Assembly: GCF_029227915.1 (NCBI RefSeq)
Contig: NC_079886.1
Location: 22,916,501-22,980,500, forward strand
Source of the DNA: Hydractinia symbiolongicarpus
Taxonomy: Eukaryota > Cnidaria > Hydrozoa > Anthoathecata > Hydractiniidae
Direction of reading: 5' to 3'
Length of the DNA stretch: 64,000 bases
In this document: piece after piece, positions 36,962 through 47,214 of the stretch
Numbering within the stretch: the stretch's first letter is position 1
Layout of the letters: each line of letters opens with the position of its first letter
The notes under the pieces: model-generated
The model's input: the letters and a program-made list of their open reading frames with translations, nothing else
Told to the model about the DNA's origin: nothing
Database searches by the model: none
Translations under genes and position numbers: made by a program

Positions 36962-37841
36962 TTATTAGCCTAAAAATATTAAATCGAACAAATAACTATT
37001 ACTTGGTATGGAGTTGTTTCTTTTGAGAAGACAAAAAAACAATATCGAAGTAATATTTTCATCATTTTTTTCTCCTTTTTGAATGTTGGCTGCACTTACT
37101 ATTTTATTGTCTATGTTAAGTTCTGTCAATTGCATATTCCAACAAGCCATATTTACGTTATTGATGCAGCTGTGCAATTAGTACAAATTTTGGTCCCGTT
37201 GAAGAGCTAGCAATTAACATGAAATTCAAAATGCACACGACCCTTGATAAGAGAAATAAAATTTGACAAAATTTTAATGACATAATTAATTTGATGCTAA
37301 CTTCATTATTTTTTAATTCTTGAATTTCATTCCTGCATTTACCTTAAATTAAGCGCATCGTTTGAGAATGTGTGTGTCAGACACATGAAAAACAAAATAA
37401 AAGAAGCCAAAGTAGGTAGTTATGCGATAAAAAAATGGCATGAATAAAAACATAATAATAAGTAACCAGGCTGAAAAATTCTCGCAAAACAAGAACAGCC
37501 AACCTCAGGTCAGATTTTACTTGCTCTTACAAATGATGTTTGCATACAAGTGTGTTATTTGAAAAAAAATTCTGACGCTATATAAAAGGTCTAACTTTTT
37601 ATGGCTTTTATAAGCCTGGGTTCCACGCAATTGTTCTCGGGCTATTTTCTAGCTGGAAAGGATTACTACTTTGTCACAATAATGATGTCTTTTTTATTAC
37701 AACAGTGTATTTTATCAAAAAAAAATTATTACGTACGTAAGTGTATGTGTGTGTTGGTTTACGAATAGGATGTTTTTGTATTATTTAAGTGTTACTCACC
37801 TCTACCTGAATTCCATTATTCGCAAAAGTGTTAGATATATA

Positions 37842-37979
37842 CTAGTCGTTAGCCTGTGGAAAAATCCACGGGTTCGCCTGTCCTCTTTATACCGCACTGC
37901 GTGGTTCTCGCTACTTGCGCAGCTAAACTACCATTTTTCGTGACAGACAGAAAGACGCATACGGGTATTATAATATAGA
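37842..37979 (-). mobile_element. Non-autonomous Helitron-like element, 138 bp
   Basis: On the minus strand it runs from TCTATATTATAATACCCGTATGCG to a CCGTGGATTTTTCCACAGG hairpin and CTAACGACTAG. Flanks are A at 37841 and T at 37980. It is the same subfamily as the copy at 15279. Confidence 0.8.
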
Positions 37980-39868
37980 TTTCATTCCATTTAACAATTA
38001 AATTTCGGAATGTTTATCAGTTAAAAGCTGTTCCTCTTTATACACACCATTATGTTACAGTTTTACTCTAAATGTAAATAAAGTTTATGAGCAATGCAAC
38101 TGACATAAACAATGCAGGAGTTTGACAATTTTCAGAAATTTCTATTAAACTGTAATGACGCAACGAAAGGCACGCTTACTGTCATTTCGCAGTGGTGGCA
38201 AACAAGATATTTTCAATGAACATATAAACCTGAATCAAAAGCTAACCTTTCATTTTCTTGTTTATATTTACGAAAACAACAACTTTGTTGGCACAGATTC
38301 CCAGTATAGTTTTCGATGAAGAAACTAAACATAAGAGACATGAAGAACATCATTCTAAATTGAAGAAACCGTTTCTCTGATATGAGCCAAAACCCTCTCC
38401 GTCTTTCTAAATTTTATAAGTTTCCTCACTACTATAACTGACAACGCACTGATGCGTGTTTCACTGCCAAAAACTTTCATCATGCTATTACAGAGCAACT
38501 TTGTAGCGTTGGGAATCCAGTTGTGTATCAATGCAGGCTTTGAAAACCTTAAAATTATACAACTAAAAAGAAAAACACTGTTAAAGCAAATTAAAAATGA
38601 CGCCTTTTGCCCCATTTTTACAAAATAGAAGAAGGAATATTTGCAATTATTAGACACAAAACAAACTAGCATTCTCAGCGACGAAATACTTACCATAGTT
38701 AGAGCATGGAAATGTGCCCTTGAGAATGGTTGAAATACATTACAAGCTGCTGCTTCAGAAAGGACGCATGTTGTTTTATTTTACATAACGTTTGGGTAGT
38801 GGGCAAACACAGTTACCATGATATTAGCAATTAGTATTTGTAGGTCAGCCAATAAAAGTTGATTCCGTCATCCGGACCATGCCCCATTTTCTATCATTTT
38901 AATACAAAAAAAAGTTATATTACGTATAGGTGAATCAACAGAAAATGTTTCTCCCCGATCGGACTTCCGATCATAGAGGGTGTAAATCATAAAGATTTAG
39001 ACATATGTAAACATTATGTTGAAGTAAGCTCGGGGAAAAGGACACGCTTTTTGATAGTTTTATTTCAATTTAGACTTGATTTACCTCTTAGGAGGAGCAC
39101 TTGGGGCAAGTAGTGGTGAACTGTTCTAGTATTTCATAATTTATAGAGTATGTAGTTACAGGTAAATTTTTATTGCCATATTGAACAAGTGTTTTATAGT
39201 TACAAGTTAAACGCCTTTCATCTACTCCTTGCATTGTTTTCATTTCTGGTGTCAGTTAAATGAAACGTTTTCAGACTGAACTACCAAAGAAAACGATATA
39301 ATTCATGCAAATATTACCAGTCACAGGGTTTGGCTAAACCCTATTCGGTCCAGGAAAAATTGGAAAATCGAATTAATCACGCGTCCAAAATATACAGAAG
39401 GATTTTACTTGATAAAATAACGTTGTGTTGTAAGTTTCAAGTTCTAAGAATAATCCTAACGAGAGTTATTATATTTTCCTGATTATAAAGATTTCAGAGA
39501 GATTATTAAGGGTAGTTTAGAGTAATTGCCAATATGAAAGCCTCTGAGAAGTGTGGGACCAAAAATTGGCACGGAAAAGTATCATAGCCATCAAAAATAA
39601 CACAAAGGACTTATTTAAAAAAATTGTCACAGGGGGCAAAATCCACCTAATAAATAAATAAAAAGATAAACAACCCCATTTCCTCATTTATTCTCTTTTA
39701 GATTTTTTAAAGTTTGCGTTGACTGGCACCGCGCAGATGTAGAAATTGCTTTGCCATTCAGGATGATGCAATAATTTTGATGTCAATGTATATATTCAAA
39801 AAACATTCCAATTTCATATCCGACACTACCAACTTAAGAAATTTTAATTTGTTAAATATTTAGAAACT

Positions 39869-40008
39869 ACAATGAAACCTCTCTATGGCGGACAACATAG
39901 GGACCTCCGATATAGAGAGGTGTTCGCAACATAAAGGCTCGTCCCAAATTGGTGTAAATTGAAGTTTCAGCTATTAAGTATATCCGCTACAAGGATACTG
40001 GACACTGC
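39869..40008. mobile_element. Relic with a Tc1/pogo-type end
   Basis: Begins TACAATGAAACCTCTCTATGGCGGACA, resembling the CAGTGAAACCTCTATAACGGACAC ends common in invertebrate Tigger/pogo-like elements. No matching opposite end was found nearby. Confidence 0.4.
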
Positions 40009-40325
40009 AGCTGATAAGCCCGTGAAAAAATCCACTTAGGCAGAAGAACAATTGAAAAGATTCGCCGTTTGAATTCTGACGACATCATCAATCACCCACG
40101 ATACAAAAAATCTTTTTCAGAAATTTGCTTACCGGTTGTCTTCAATGTGTAGCTTGAAACGCAGATAATGAAAATGTATAGGATCGCGGCTTTTGACGAA
40201 CTGTTACAGAGGTATCGGGGTTTAAAGGTGTTTTAATGAGGTAATTAACCTGTCTGTTCCGAAACGAGTGGATTGACCCAGGTGTAGGAAATTGGACCCA
40301 TTTTGGTCCCAGGTGATAACGTCGG
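40008..40325 (-). mobile_element. Fragment of the long Helitron-like subfamily
   Basis: Shares with the elements at 45-47 kb the GATAAGCCCGTG..AAAATCCACTTAGGCAGAAGAACAATTG end, the GAAAATGTATAGGATCGCG block, and the CCGAAACG..GGA..GACCCAGGT...GGTCCCAGGTG block. The CTAG terminus is mutated. Confidence 0.6.
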
Positions 40326-40391
40326 TTATTTCTATTTTGTCTTAAACTTAAAAGTACAACTCAATATCTTAACAAATCATGGGTAACATAA

Positions 40392-40640
40392 GTGGAGATG
40401 GTTTAGTGGTAGTGCAGTCGGCTTGTAATCATAAGGAACATTAAATGTGGTGTTGTCAGTCCATTTGATGCCATCTACTAACCGCTAGCCGGCTTGTGTT
40501 GCAGGCAAGCAAGTAAAAGCAATGTTATACGAATCTCTGGGGGGAATGTAACATAGTTACAGTCGGAGGAAAAAAATCAATCGTTGGGATGGAATATGCA
40601 AGAATGTAAAAACTTCCCGTTACATACTTACTTACTGATG
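40392..40640 (+). mobile_element. tRNA-derived SINE-like sequence
   Basis: GTGGAGATGGTTTAGTGGTAGTGCAG contains a good pol III A box (TGGTTTAGTGG), followed by an anticodon-loop-like stretch. The B box is degenerate (GTTGTCAGTCC). A non-tRNA body and a short ACTTACTTACT tail follow. It is more likely a decayed SINE than a functional tRNA because the acceptor and T-arm pairings are poor. Confidence 0.45.
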
Positions 40641-41028
40641 TATTGACGTGAATCTACTAATGCAGGACGGTAAAATTTTGTAAATGACAAAAAACTTTTA
40701 TTGTCGATTTAATGTTTTATAGAAGTCATTAAAAAAATTTAACTGAATGTAAAAATTACTGAAAGGTATAAGTTAATTCAGCACTTTAATTGTCTCCCAA
40801 ATGCTCAAATTACTTGTTATTTTATTAATTCCGTCTTTGTTTTTAATTTTGTGTCTATATACATTAATAATAACGTATTCTAGATATGTAGTCACGCAGA
40901 TAATTAAGAAAAAAAAAATTTGAAGCCAATTATCATTTAGACAGCACGTTTGGACATAGGTACATAGATGGCAGGTAGCTATCATAGCGCATAACAGAAA
41001 AAAACACATACGAACATCAGTCGCAGTT

Positions 41029-42093
41029 ATGATAACTATATGGAATTTTTCACAAAGAAGAGGTTGTGGGTTTGCTTTAAGTTTAATATGGGCGTCGTTG
41101 ATTACAATCGCAGTGTTTGGTAACAATATGCAGTTGAAAATGTATTTTGAAAAAGCCTCTAGTTCATGTGCATATTTTAGTGTGAGCCCAGCAGCCCGTA
41201 ACTTTGTAAACGAGACGACGACTCGAACTTTCGCTAAGCAACAGTATAAGTCTACAGATACCAACGGTACTTTCTTGAACGACGAAAAGTTATTTCCAGA
41301 AACAAACAACAATCATAAGACTAGTCTAATTAGCACGATGAAATGTGTTTTCGAATATGAACTCTTGATTCTTATTACGACGCACGTGGACCACGTCGAA
41401 CGACGAAACATTATTCGAAATAAATGGGGAAACGATGCTAAGAACAGATGGAAATCATTTTTTTTAGTTGGCAAACCTGAAGATGCAAAATCCTTTTCTG
41501 CTTTACAAGAAGAAACTAAAAATCACAACGATATAATTTTGGGTGCTGTTGAGGAAGATTTTTACAAGCTCGCCTTGAAAGTACTTATGGGTTTTGAATG
41601 GGCAATACGATATTGTCAATTTAAGTACTTACTAAAAGGAGATGACGATGTCTTTGTCAATGTGGGAAGAGTATTTGAGTTGTTACAAAAGTACGGCTCT
41701 CAGCAACTGTATATCGGTAACGTCATCTTCAGAGCGTTTGTTAAGCGCTCAGGCAAATACGGCATAAGTAAAGAAGAATATAGCAAGTCTGTTTACCCGA
41801 GGTACTGTTCTGGTGGAGGTTATATCTTGTCAAAATCAAATGTGGAGATATTTGTGAATAACTCTGAACGATTCAAAATCATTAGTATAGATGATGCGTA
41901 CATTGGAATTTTAGCCTTAAAATCTGGTGTTGATGTGACTCATTGTGATCAATTTCGTATGAACGAAAATGAGAACAGCTGCAGATACAGAACTTCTACG
42001 ATAGTACACCATCCAGTGAAGAAAGAAGTGTGCATGGATAAATTGTATAAATTGAGTTTGAGAGATTCCGTTGCACGAAAGTTTTTATTATGA
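41029..42093 (+). CDS. GT31 beta-1,3-galactosyltransferase-like protein, paralog 2
   Basis: Intron-less, 354 residues. A hydrophobic signal anchor at about residues 15-31 follows a short basic tail, giving a type II Golgi topology. The catalytic domain contains RRNIIRNKWG, KVLMGFEWAIRYCQFKYL, the DDD metal-binding motif at 205-207, YPRYCSGGGYILS, SIDDAYIG at 286-293, and a conserved Cys-containing C-terminal TIVHHPVKKEVCM segment. It shares motif spacing with the upstream paralog but differs much in the stem, so the duplication is not recent. Substrate specificity cannot be inferred. Confidence 0.88.
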   Translation: MITIWNFSQRRGCGFALSLIWASLITIAVFGNNMQLKMYFEKASSSCAYFSVSPAARNFVNETTTRTFAKQQYKSTDTNGTFLNDEKLFPETNNNHKTSLISTMKCVFEYELLILITTHVDHVERRNIIRNKWGNDAKNRWKSFFLVGKPEDAKSFSALQEETKNHNDIILGAVEEDFYKLALKVLMGFEWAIRYCQFKYLLKGDDDVFVNVGRVFELLQKYGSQQLYIGNVIFRAFVKRSGKYGISKEEYSKSVYPRYCSGGGYILSKSNVEIFVNNSERFKIISIDDAYIGILALKSGVDVTHCDQFRMNENENSCRYRTSTIVHHPVKKEVCMDKLYKLSLRDSVARKFLL

Positions 42094-42200
42094 ATTTTTA
42101 ATAATTAGAAATAATTAGATTTAATAATCAGATTCGTTTTTTTATTTATTTTTTCTTTAGATAACAATAGCTATATTGTACAGCACACTTACGCGTGGAT

Positions 42201-42755
42201 TCGGAATTGCTCGCACTAAAGGTTGGTGTCCTTCTGGCGTTAATTTGCGTTAATTAGTTGCGCAAATTGGAGTTAATTTTTTAACGCCTAATGGAAATGT
42301 CGATGTATAATTAACGCATCTGTTTTAACTCGAATTAGCGCGTGGCTAAATATCATTTTTTTCTAGCATTTTAACACGAGTTAGCGGGAGCATACTTTCG
42401 GATAAAAAAAATTGAGCACACTGTGTGTGAAAAAGCCATTTCTACAAAAAAAATTGTCTTTGAAAGATTATACATTAATTCTTTCCAAAAGATGGTGGTT
42501 ATTCTTCATTTTCCTCGTTTTACAAAAAATTCACGAACCTAAAATCTTTCTTCTACAATCTTCTTATTTAATTGGTCTCATAAAAATCCATACTAAAATG
42601 TCATCCGCGATGACATTATTACATCAACGACATTTAGTTTTACTTGTAATAGAACATATATACTCAATATGATTAACTCTAAGGCCAAATATTAGCGCGA
42701 AAAATTAACCCGATTTAACGCCAGATGATAATCCAACTTTATTGCGAGCAATTTT
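42201..42755. mobile_element. Long-inverted-repeat element (MITE), about 555 bp
   Basis: The left arm GAATTGCTCGCACTAAAGGTTGG...TCTGGCGTTAA (42204-42242) and the right arm, reverse-complemented as AAATTGCTCGCAATAAAGTTGGATTATCATCTGGCGTTAA, are clear inverted repeats. GTTAA/TTAACGC runs are repeated in both arms. No transposase ORF is present. Exact termini and target duplication are unclear. Confidence 0.6.
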
Positions 42756-43443
42756 GCAATTCGCCGAACGAATAAAATTGTCTTAATTTCCCCCTAATGG
42801 CCAACTTAAAGTACATTTCGAGTATTTTATAAAAACCCAGAGCAAAAGAGACTGCATTTTCTGTATTCTTCCAACGAATTAGTTTGTGTGGTAGCTGTTC
42901 CGCGGAGGTAATTCTTACATGATGTGCTTGGAATATTTTTTTTTTTTATAAATCATTGATGTATCAAAAGTATAATAATAAAGAAGAATGCAATAAAAAT
43001 ACTTTTCTGCATCGATTCTATTTTTCTTGCATTCCACAGCCTAAGTTTGTTGTTAAAAGCTTTCCGTTAAAGCTCCCTTTCCTGTCACTCCCAACATTTA
43101 GTGTCAGGACATGCGAATGGCTCTTGTATTTTGACGACTTTAAATGTTAAGACCAGTCAGCTTCCAAGTGTTTGCAGATGGACAACTTTTTTAACACTCA
43201 ATAAGTTGTTTTAAAAATAAATCTAAAATCTACCACCTCTTCCACCATTTAAAGTACTTTTTTCCTGTTATAAAAAGAACGTATGCCCAGAGAACCGTAG
43301 AAGCTCCAGCGTCATTCCAACTTTTCCAATTTTTTTTCTGGATGATTTTTAAAAGGGTTGAGGTTATGGAGGTATGCATTCAATTTTCTACATTTAACAT
43401 ACCCTAGTTTTCAGAGAGGAGCTTGAAGCGAAATTATACTTAA

Positions 43444-43589
43444 CTAGTTGTTAGCCCGTGGCAAAATCCACGGGTTCACCCGTTTTTTTTATACTGCATT
43501 GCGTGCGTCTCGCTACTTGCGCAGCTAAGCTACTATTTTGCGTGACAGACAGACAGACAGACAGACGTATACAGGTATTATAATATAGA
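43444..43589 (-). mobile_element. Helitron-like element, first of a head-to-tail pair
   Basis: On the minus strand it runs from TCTATATTATAATACCTGTATACG to the hairpin CCCGTGGATTTTGCCACGGG and CTAACAACTAG. The left flank is A at 43443. Its right terminal base (A at 43589) is directly followed by the CTAG end of the next element, so the second copy inserted exactly at the A^T junction made by this one. Confidence 0.8.
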
Positions 43590-43770
43590 CTAGTCGTTGC
43601 CCGTAGAAAAATCCACGGGTTCGCTCGTCCTTTATATTTACCCGTTGCAACAAAGTGATTAAAATTATATTGCATTTACTATTCGTGCGCATTTTAAAAA
43701 AATTCGTGTTTCCGTTACGGGACGCCGCTTTCGTTGACACACAGGCAGACGACGGCTATTATTAAAGAGA
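43590..43770 (-). mobile_element. Helitron-like element, second of a head-to-tail pair
   Basis: On the minus strand it starts TCTCTTTAATAATAGCCGTCGTCTG and ends with the hairpin CCCGTGGATTTTTCTACGGG then CAACGACTAG. It is a different subfamily from its neighbour (CCGTAACGGAAACACGAA core, shared with 2747-2866). The right flank is T at 43771. Confidence 0.75.
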
Positions 43771-45197
43771 TAATCCAAAGCGGTATTTTTGTCACAAAAA
43801 TACAAATACGACTATCCAATAACGCAAACAATCAAGGAAAGAAAAAAATTGAAATTTTGCTTGCTTGCAAGGAAAACGTTTGAATTTTTATTCTTTGTCA
43901 ACTCATATAAATCCTATCATTGATAGAAAATGTCCTTTCTCGGGTTTTGTTTGAAGTATTTCTCCCCACAAAACCTAGTTGTAAATCTGTCAGTTGAATT
44001 AGGCTTCTGAAACAAACATCACCTTATGGTAGATTTTTACACCAGTTGGCATGCGCAGATCTTTCAGTCATAACTGTAAATATGCTAAGAATATATGAGT
44101 TTGATTTTTGCCAAAAAGTTAAGGATATCCATGTTGCTACATTATTCATTATTCTTTTAAAAAGAGTCTATCGCAAGCTAACCAGGGTAGGCTTACAAGC
44201 GAGAGAATGCATCATATTTGTAATCATATACCTCAGAGGATTATTTAATGTCTACACAAAGCTCAAATCATTCTTTTTTTAGTATGGTGGTAGTCGCTAT
44301 GATAGCGACTGTAAAATTATAGAATGATGCCTATTTAATTTTAAAAAATAATTTTTATCATTCTTTTATCTACTATCAACACGATATTCTAAGACGGAAC
44401 CAATTAACAGCAGAAATTTTTTCATGATGCATTTTGTTATTATAACGTTTAACCATTTAATGAAAACTTTCTTTTATATATTATTTGTCTTCCTAGACAA
44501 TAAATGCTGAATGATCTTGAATTTATGCGAAAGAATCAATGTAGGTCAAAGTTGAAGAATAAAGCGTGAACTTATGACCAGATGTTTGACTAATTGTCTA
44601 GCAATTAAAAGAGGACATTGAAAAGAGCACAACCTTTACATAAATTTATTTTTGATAATTTAATATTACCACAAACAACATGTAACACAGATTACCATAC
44701 TTTCATCATTACCGAAAGCGGAAAATATATTTAGCAATGATAAAATCTGGTGGAGTTTAGAGAAAATATGTAAGGTGTGTAAAGGTAATATTTTTTCATG
44801 GAAGAAAGTAAAGACGTCACAACTTTGAGAAATCTCTACATTATTTTTACCACAAGTAAAAAATAAATGCATCCATAGTATGTAACAAAAAGGGAAAAGG
44901 AATTGAAGTAGCCATGCTGAACATCGTGGTGAATTTCAATTAAGTTTTGGTTAAAATTACTAAAATATTCTACCCCACGTTGTATCTGAATTTAAATCTA
45001 TATGGAGTTAACCAATAGAAAAAAAATAAAAATAAAAATACGCTTTCAGTAAACTATATTTGTTTTTGATCATTTTTCATCAATACCATTCAGTCATTTT
45101 ATCTGCATTTTCTCTTTTCTCCAAACCTTTCATCGTTATTAACATTAAGTTGATTTGTTTATATTCTAATTTGTAATACTATTAGATTTATTAAATA
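43771..45197. other. Intergenic, nothing recognised
   Basis: AT-rich sequence between Helitron clusters. The ORFs of 68-78 codons here have no protein-like features. Confidence 0.5.
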
Positions 45198-45890
45198 CTA
45201 GTCGATAAGGACTGTGGAGAAATCCGCTTTGTCAGAAGGACAATGGAAAATAGGTTGTTTTAGTATTTTTGATGGCGTCAGCAACCCATCCACAAAAACA
45301 AATTGGAACCTTCTTTTGATGTTGGCTCTATTGGGTAGAGTTTAAAACGCTGATCAAGAGAATGTATATGATCATGTGTCTTGATGAACGGTTAATGAAA
45401 TATAAGGCTTGGAAAATTGTGCAGACATCAACAAAGTTTCCTGAAATTACTAAAAATTTTTTTTAATAAATTTGTATACCCGTTGTCTTCATTGTATAGA
45501 TCTTGAAACACTGATCAAGAAAATGTATAAAATCGCGTACTTTTAAAAAACGGTTACGGATATATTGAGGTTTAAATGTTCTTTGATGACGTCATCAACC
45601 CTGTCATTCTGAAACGGATTCAGGGTGTCAGGTTTGGGAAACTTACCCAAATTAGTCCCGGGTGGTCCATAGTTACCCACGCAGTAAAAAATCAATGACA
45701 TCACCACCTCGTTTCCAAGTTATTGACGTTAAATCAATGTTATTGACATCTCGCCGTAACGTCAGATAGATTACCAAATCGGACATAAGTTTTTCGGCAA
45801 CATCAAAGGAAAATGAACACATCCACTTTGCTTGTTACAGGCACACAGACACACAGACACACAGACACACCTACCGTATTATTATAGAGA
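45198..45890 (-). mobile_element. Helitron-like element A of a three-copy tandem array, 693 bp
   Basis: The left (CTAG) end is at 45198 after an A. The right end is ...TATTATTATAGAGA, immediately followed by the CTAG of element B. Near the right end there is an array of ACACAGAC repeats. The terminal hairpin is partly eroded (CTGTGGAGAAATCCGC). It shares internal blocks with B and C, for example GATCAAGAAAATGTATA and ACCTCGTTTCCAAGTTATT. Confidence 0.75.
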
Positions 45891-46627
45891 CTAGTCAATA
45901 AGGCCCGTGGAAAAATCCACTTAGGCAGAAGAACAATGGAAAATTAGGTTGCTTTAGATTTTTTGCTGACGTCAACAGTGCATATACAAAAAGAAAATTG
46001 GTGAAATTTAATCATTTGTTGTCTGTAATGTGCAGAGGTTAAAACGCTGATCAAAATAATGTATAGTATCGTATATTTTTGAAAAGAGCCTAAGGAGATA
46101 TAGGGTATAAAAATTTTGCTGACGTCAGCAAAGTTCCTACCAAAAGTTCCAAAGAAAAATTTCTTCACAAATTCGTACACCCGTTGCATTCATCATATAG
46201 ATCTTGAAATGCTGATCAAGAAAATGTATAGGAACATGAACTTTTGACAAACGGTTGCAGAGATATTGGGGTTTGTAGGTTTTGTGATGACGCCATCAAC
46301 CCGTCTATTCCGAAACGGATTCAAGGACCCAGGTTTGGGAAACTTACCCAAATTGGTCCCAGGTGGTCCCTAGTTACCCACGCGGTGAAAAATCATTGAC
46401 GTCACCACCTCGTTTCCAAGTTATTTGGCCTCAAAGTTTTAAGTGCACTGTAACGGCTTCAATAATTTAATATAGGATATTGACGTTAAAGTAATATTAT
46501 TGACGTCGCGCCGTAACGTCAGAAAATTTAACATATTGGATATGCATTTTTCGGCAACATCAAAGGAAAATGACGATATCCACTTTGCCTGTTACAGACA
46601 CACGGAACTGGCGTATTATTATATAGA
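45891..46627 (-). mobile_element. Helitron-like element B of a three-copy tandem array, 737 bp
   Basis: Begins CTAGTCAATAAGGCCCGTGGAAAAATCCACTTAGG (hairpin GTGGA/TCCAC) and ends TATTATTATATAGA, abutting element C. The internal sequence is homologous to A and C but not identical, so the array is not a recent unequal-crossover product. Confidence 0.75.
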
Positions 46628-47214
46628 CTAGTCGATAAGGCCCGTGGAAAAATCCAATTAGGCAGGATAACAGAGAAAAACAACCGTCATTAAAATTTTG
46701 ATGACGTCAGCAGAGACATGTCAGAACACAAAATGTTTTTTTTCAGAAATGTGTATGCCTGTTGCCTTCATCGTATAGATCTTGAAACGCTGAGCAAGAA
46801 AATGTATAGGATCATGTACTTTTGACAAACGGTTGCAGAGATATTAGGGTTTAAAGGTTTTTTAATGACGTCATCAACCCGTCCATTCCGAAACGGATTC
46901 GGGGATCCGGGTTTGGAAAAATTACCCAAATTGATCCTAGGTGGTCCCTAGTTACCCACGCGGTGAAAAAACATTGACGTCACCACCTCGTTTCCAAGTT
47001 ATTTGGCCTCAAAGTTGTAAGTGCATTGTAATGGCTTCACTAATCTTAATTAACTTTCCTTTGACGTCAATACTATTTTATCGGTAAAGTTTGGTAAATT
47101 ACAGAACAATTTTATAGGCGATGTTTTATAGAATTTGTTAAAGAAAATTTTAAAGAATGTAATCCACTTTGCAAAAGTGACAGACAGACACACTTAGCGT
47201 ATTATTATAAGAGA
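46628..47214 (-). mobile_element. Helitron-like element C of a three-copy tandem array, 587 bp
   Basis: Begins CTAGTCGATAAGGCCCGTGGAAAAATCC, ends TATTATTATAAGAGA, and is followed by T at 47215, which with the A at 45197 reconstitutes the original A^T target. It has a deletion relative to A and B in the middle and divergent sequence before the CAGACAGACACAC tract. Confidence 0.75.

Larger units (their letters stand above)
35854..41028. other. Spacer between the two GT31 genes
   Basis: Contains a 65-bp palindromic element (36897-36961), a Helitron-like element (37842-37979), a Tigger-like relic (39869-40008), a Helitron fragment (40008-40325) and a tRNA-derived SINE-like sequence (40392-40640). 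A minus-strand ORF at 38355-38696 has intron-like signals inside it and was not accepted as a gene. Confidence 0.65.

Noticed and set aside
38355-38696. 113-codon minus-strand ORF with helical, repeat-like C-terminal half
   Set aside because: A strong ATG|GTAAGT donor and a polypyrimidine acceptor lie inside it, so it may be partly intron. The flanking frames could not be assembled into a supported coding model (no start codon or upstream acceptor).
40392-40470. Possible functional tRNA gene
   Set aside because: The acceptor stem and T arm do not pair and the B box is degenerate, so a SINE relic is more likely.
40773-41312. 179-codon minus-strand ORF
   Set aside because: It is largely antisense to the 5' part of the second GT31 gene, which has clear family motifs.
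45841-45872. ACACAGAC tandem repeats as CRISPR-like array or independent microsatellite
   Set aside because: They are part of the Helitron-like element end, as CAGACAGAC tracts occur at the same place in other copies.
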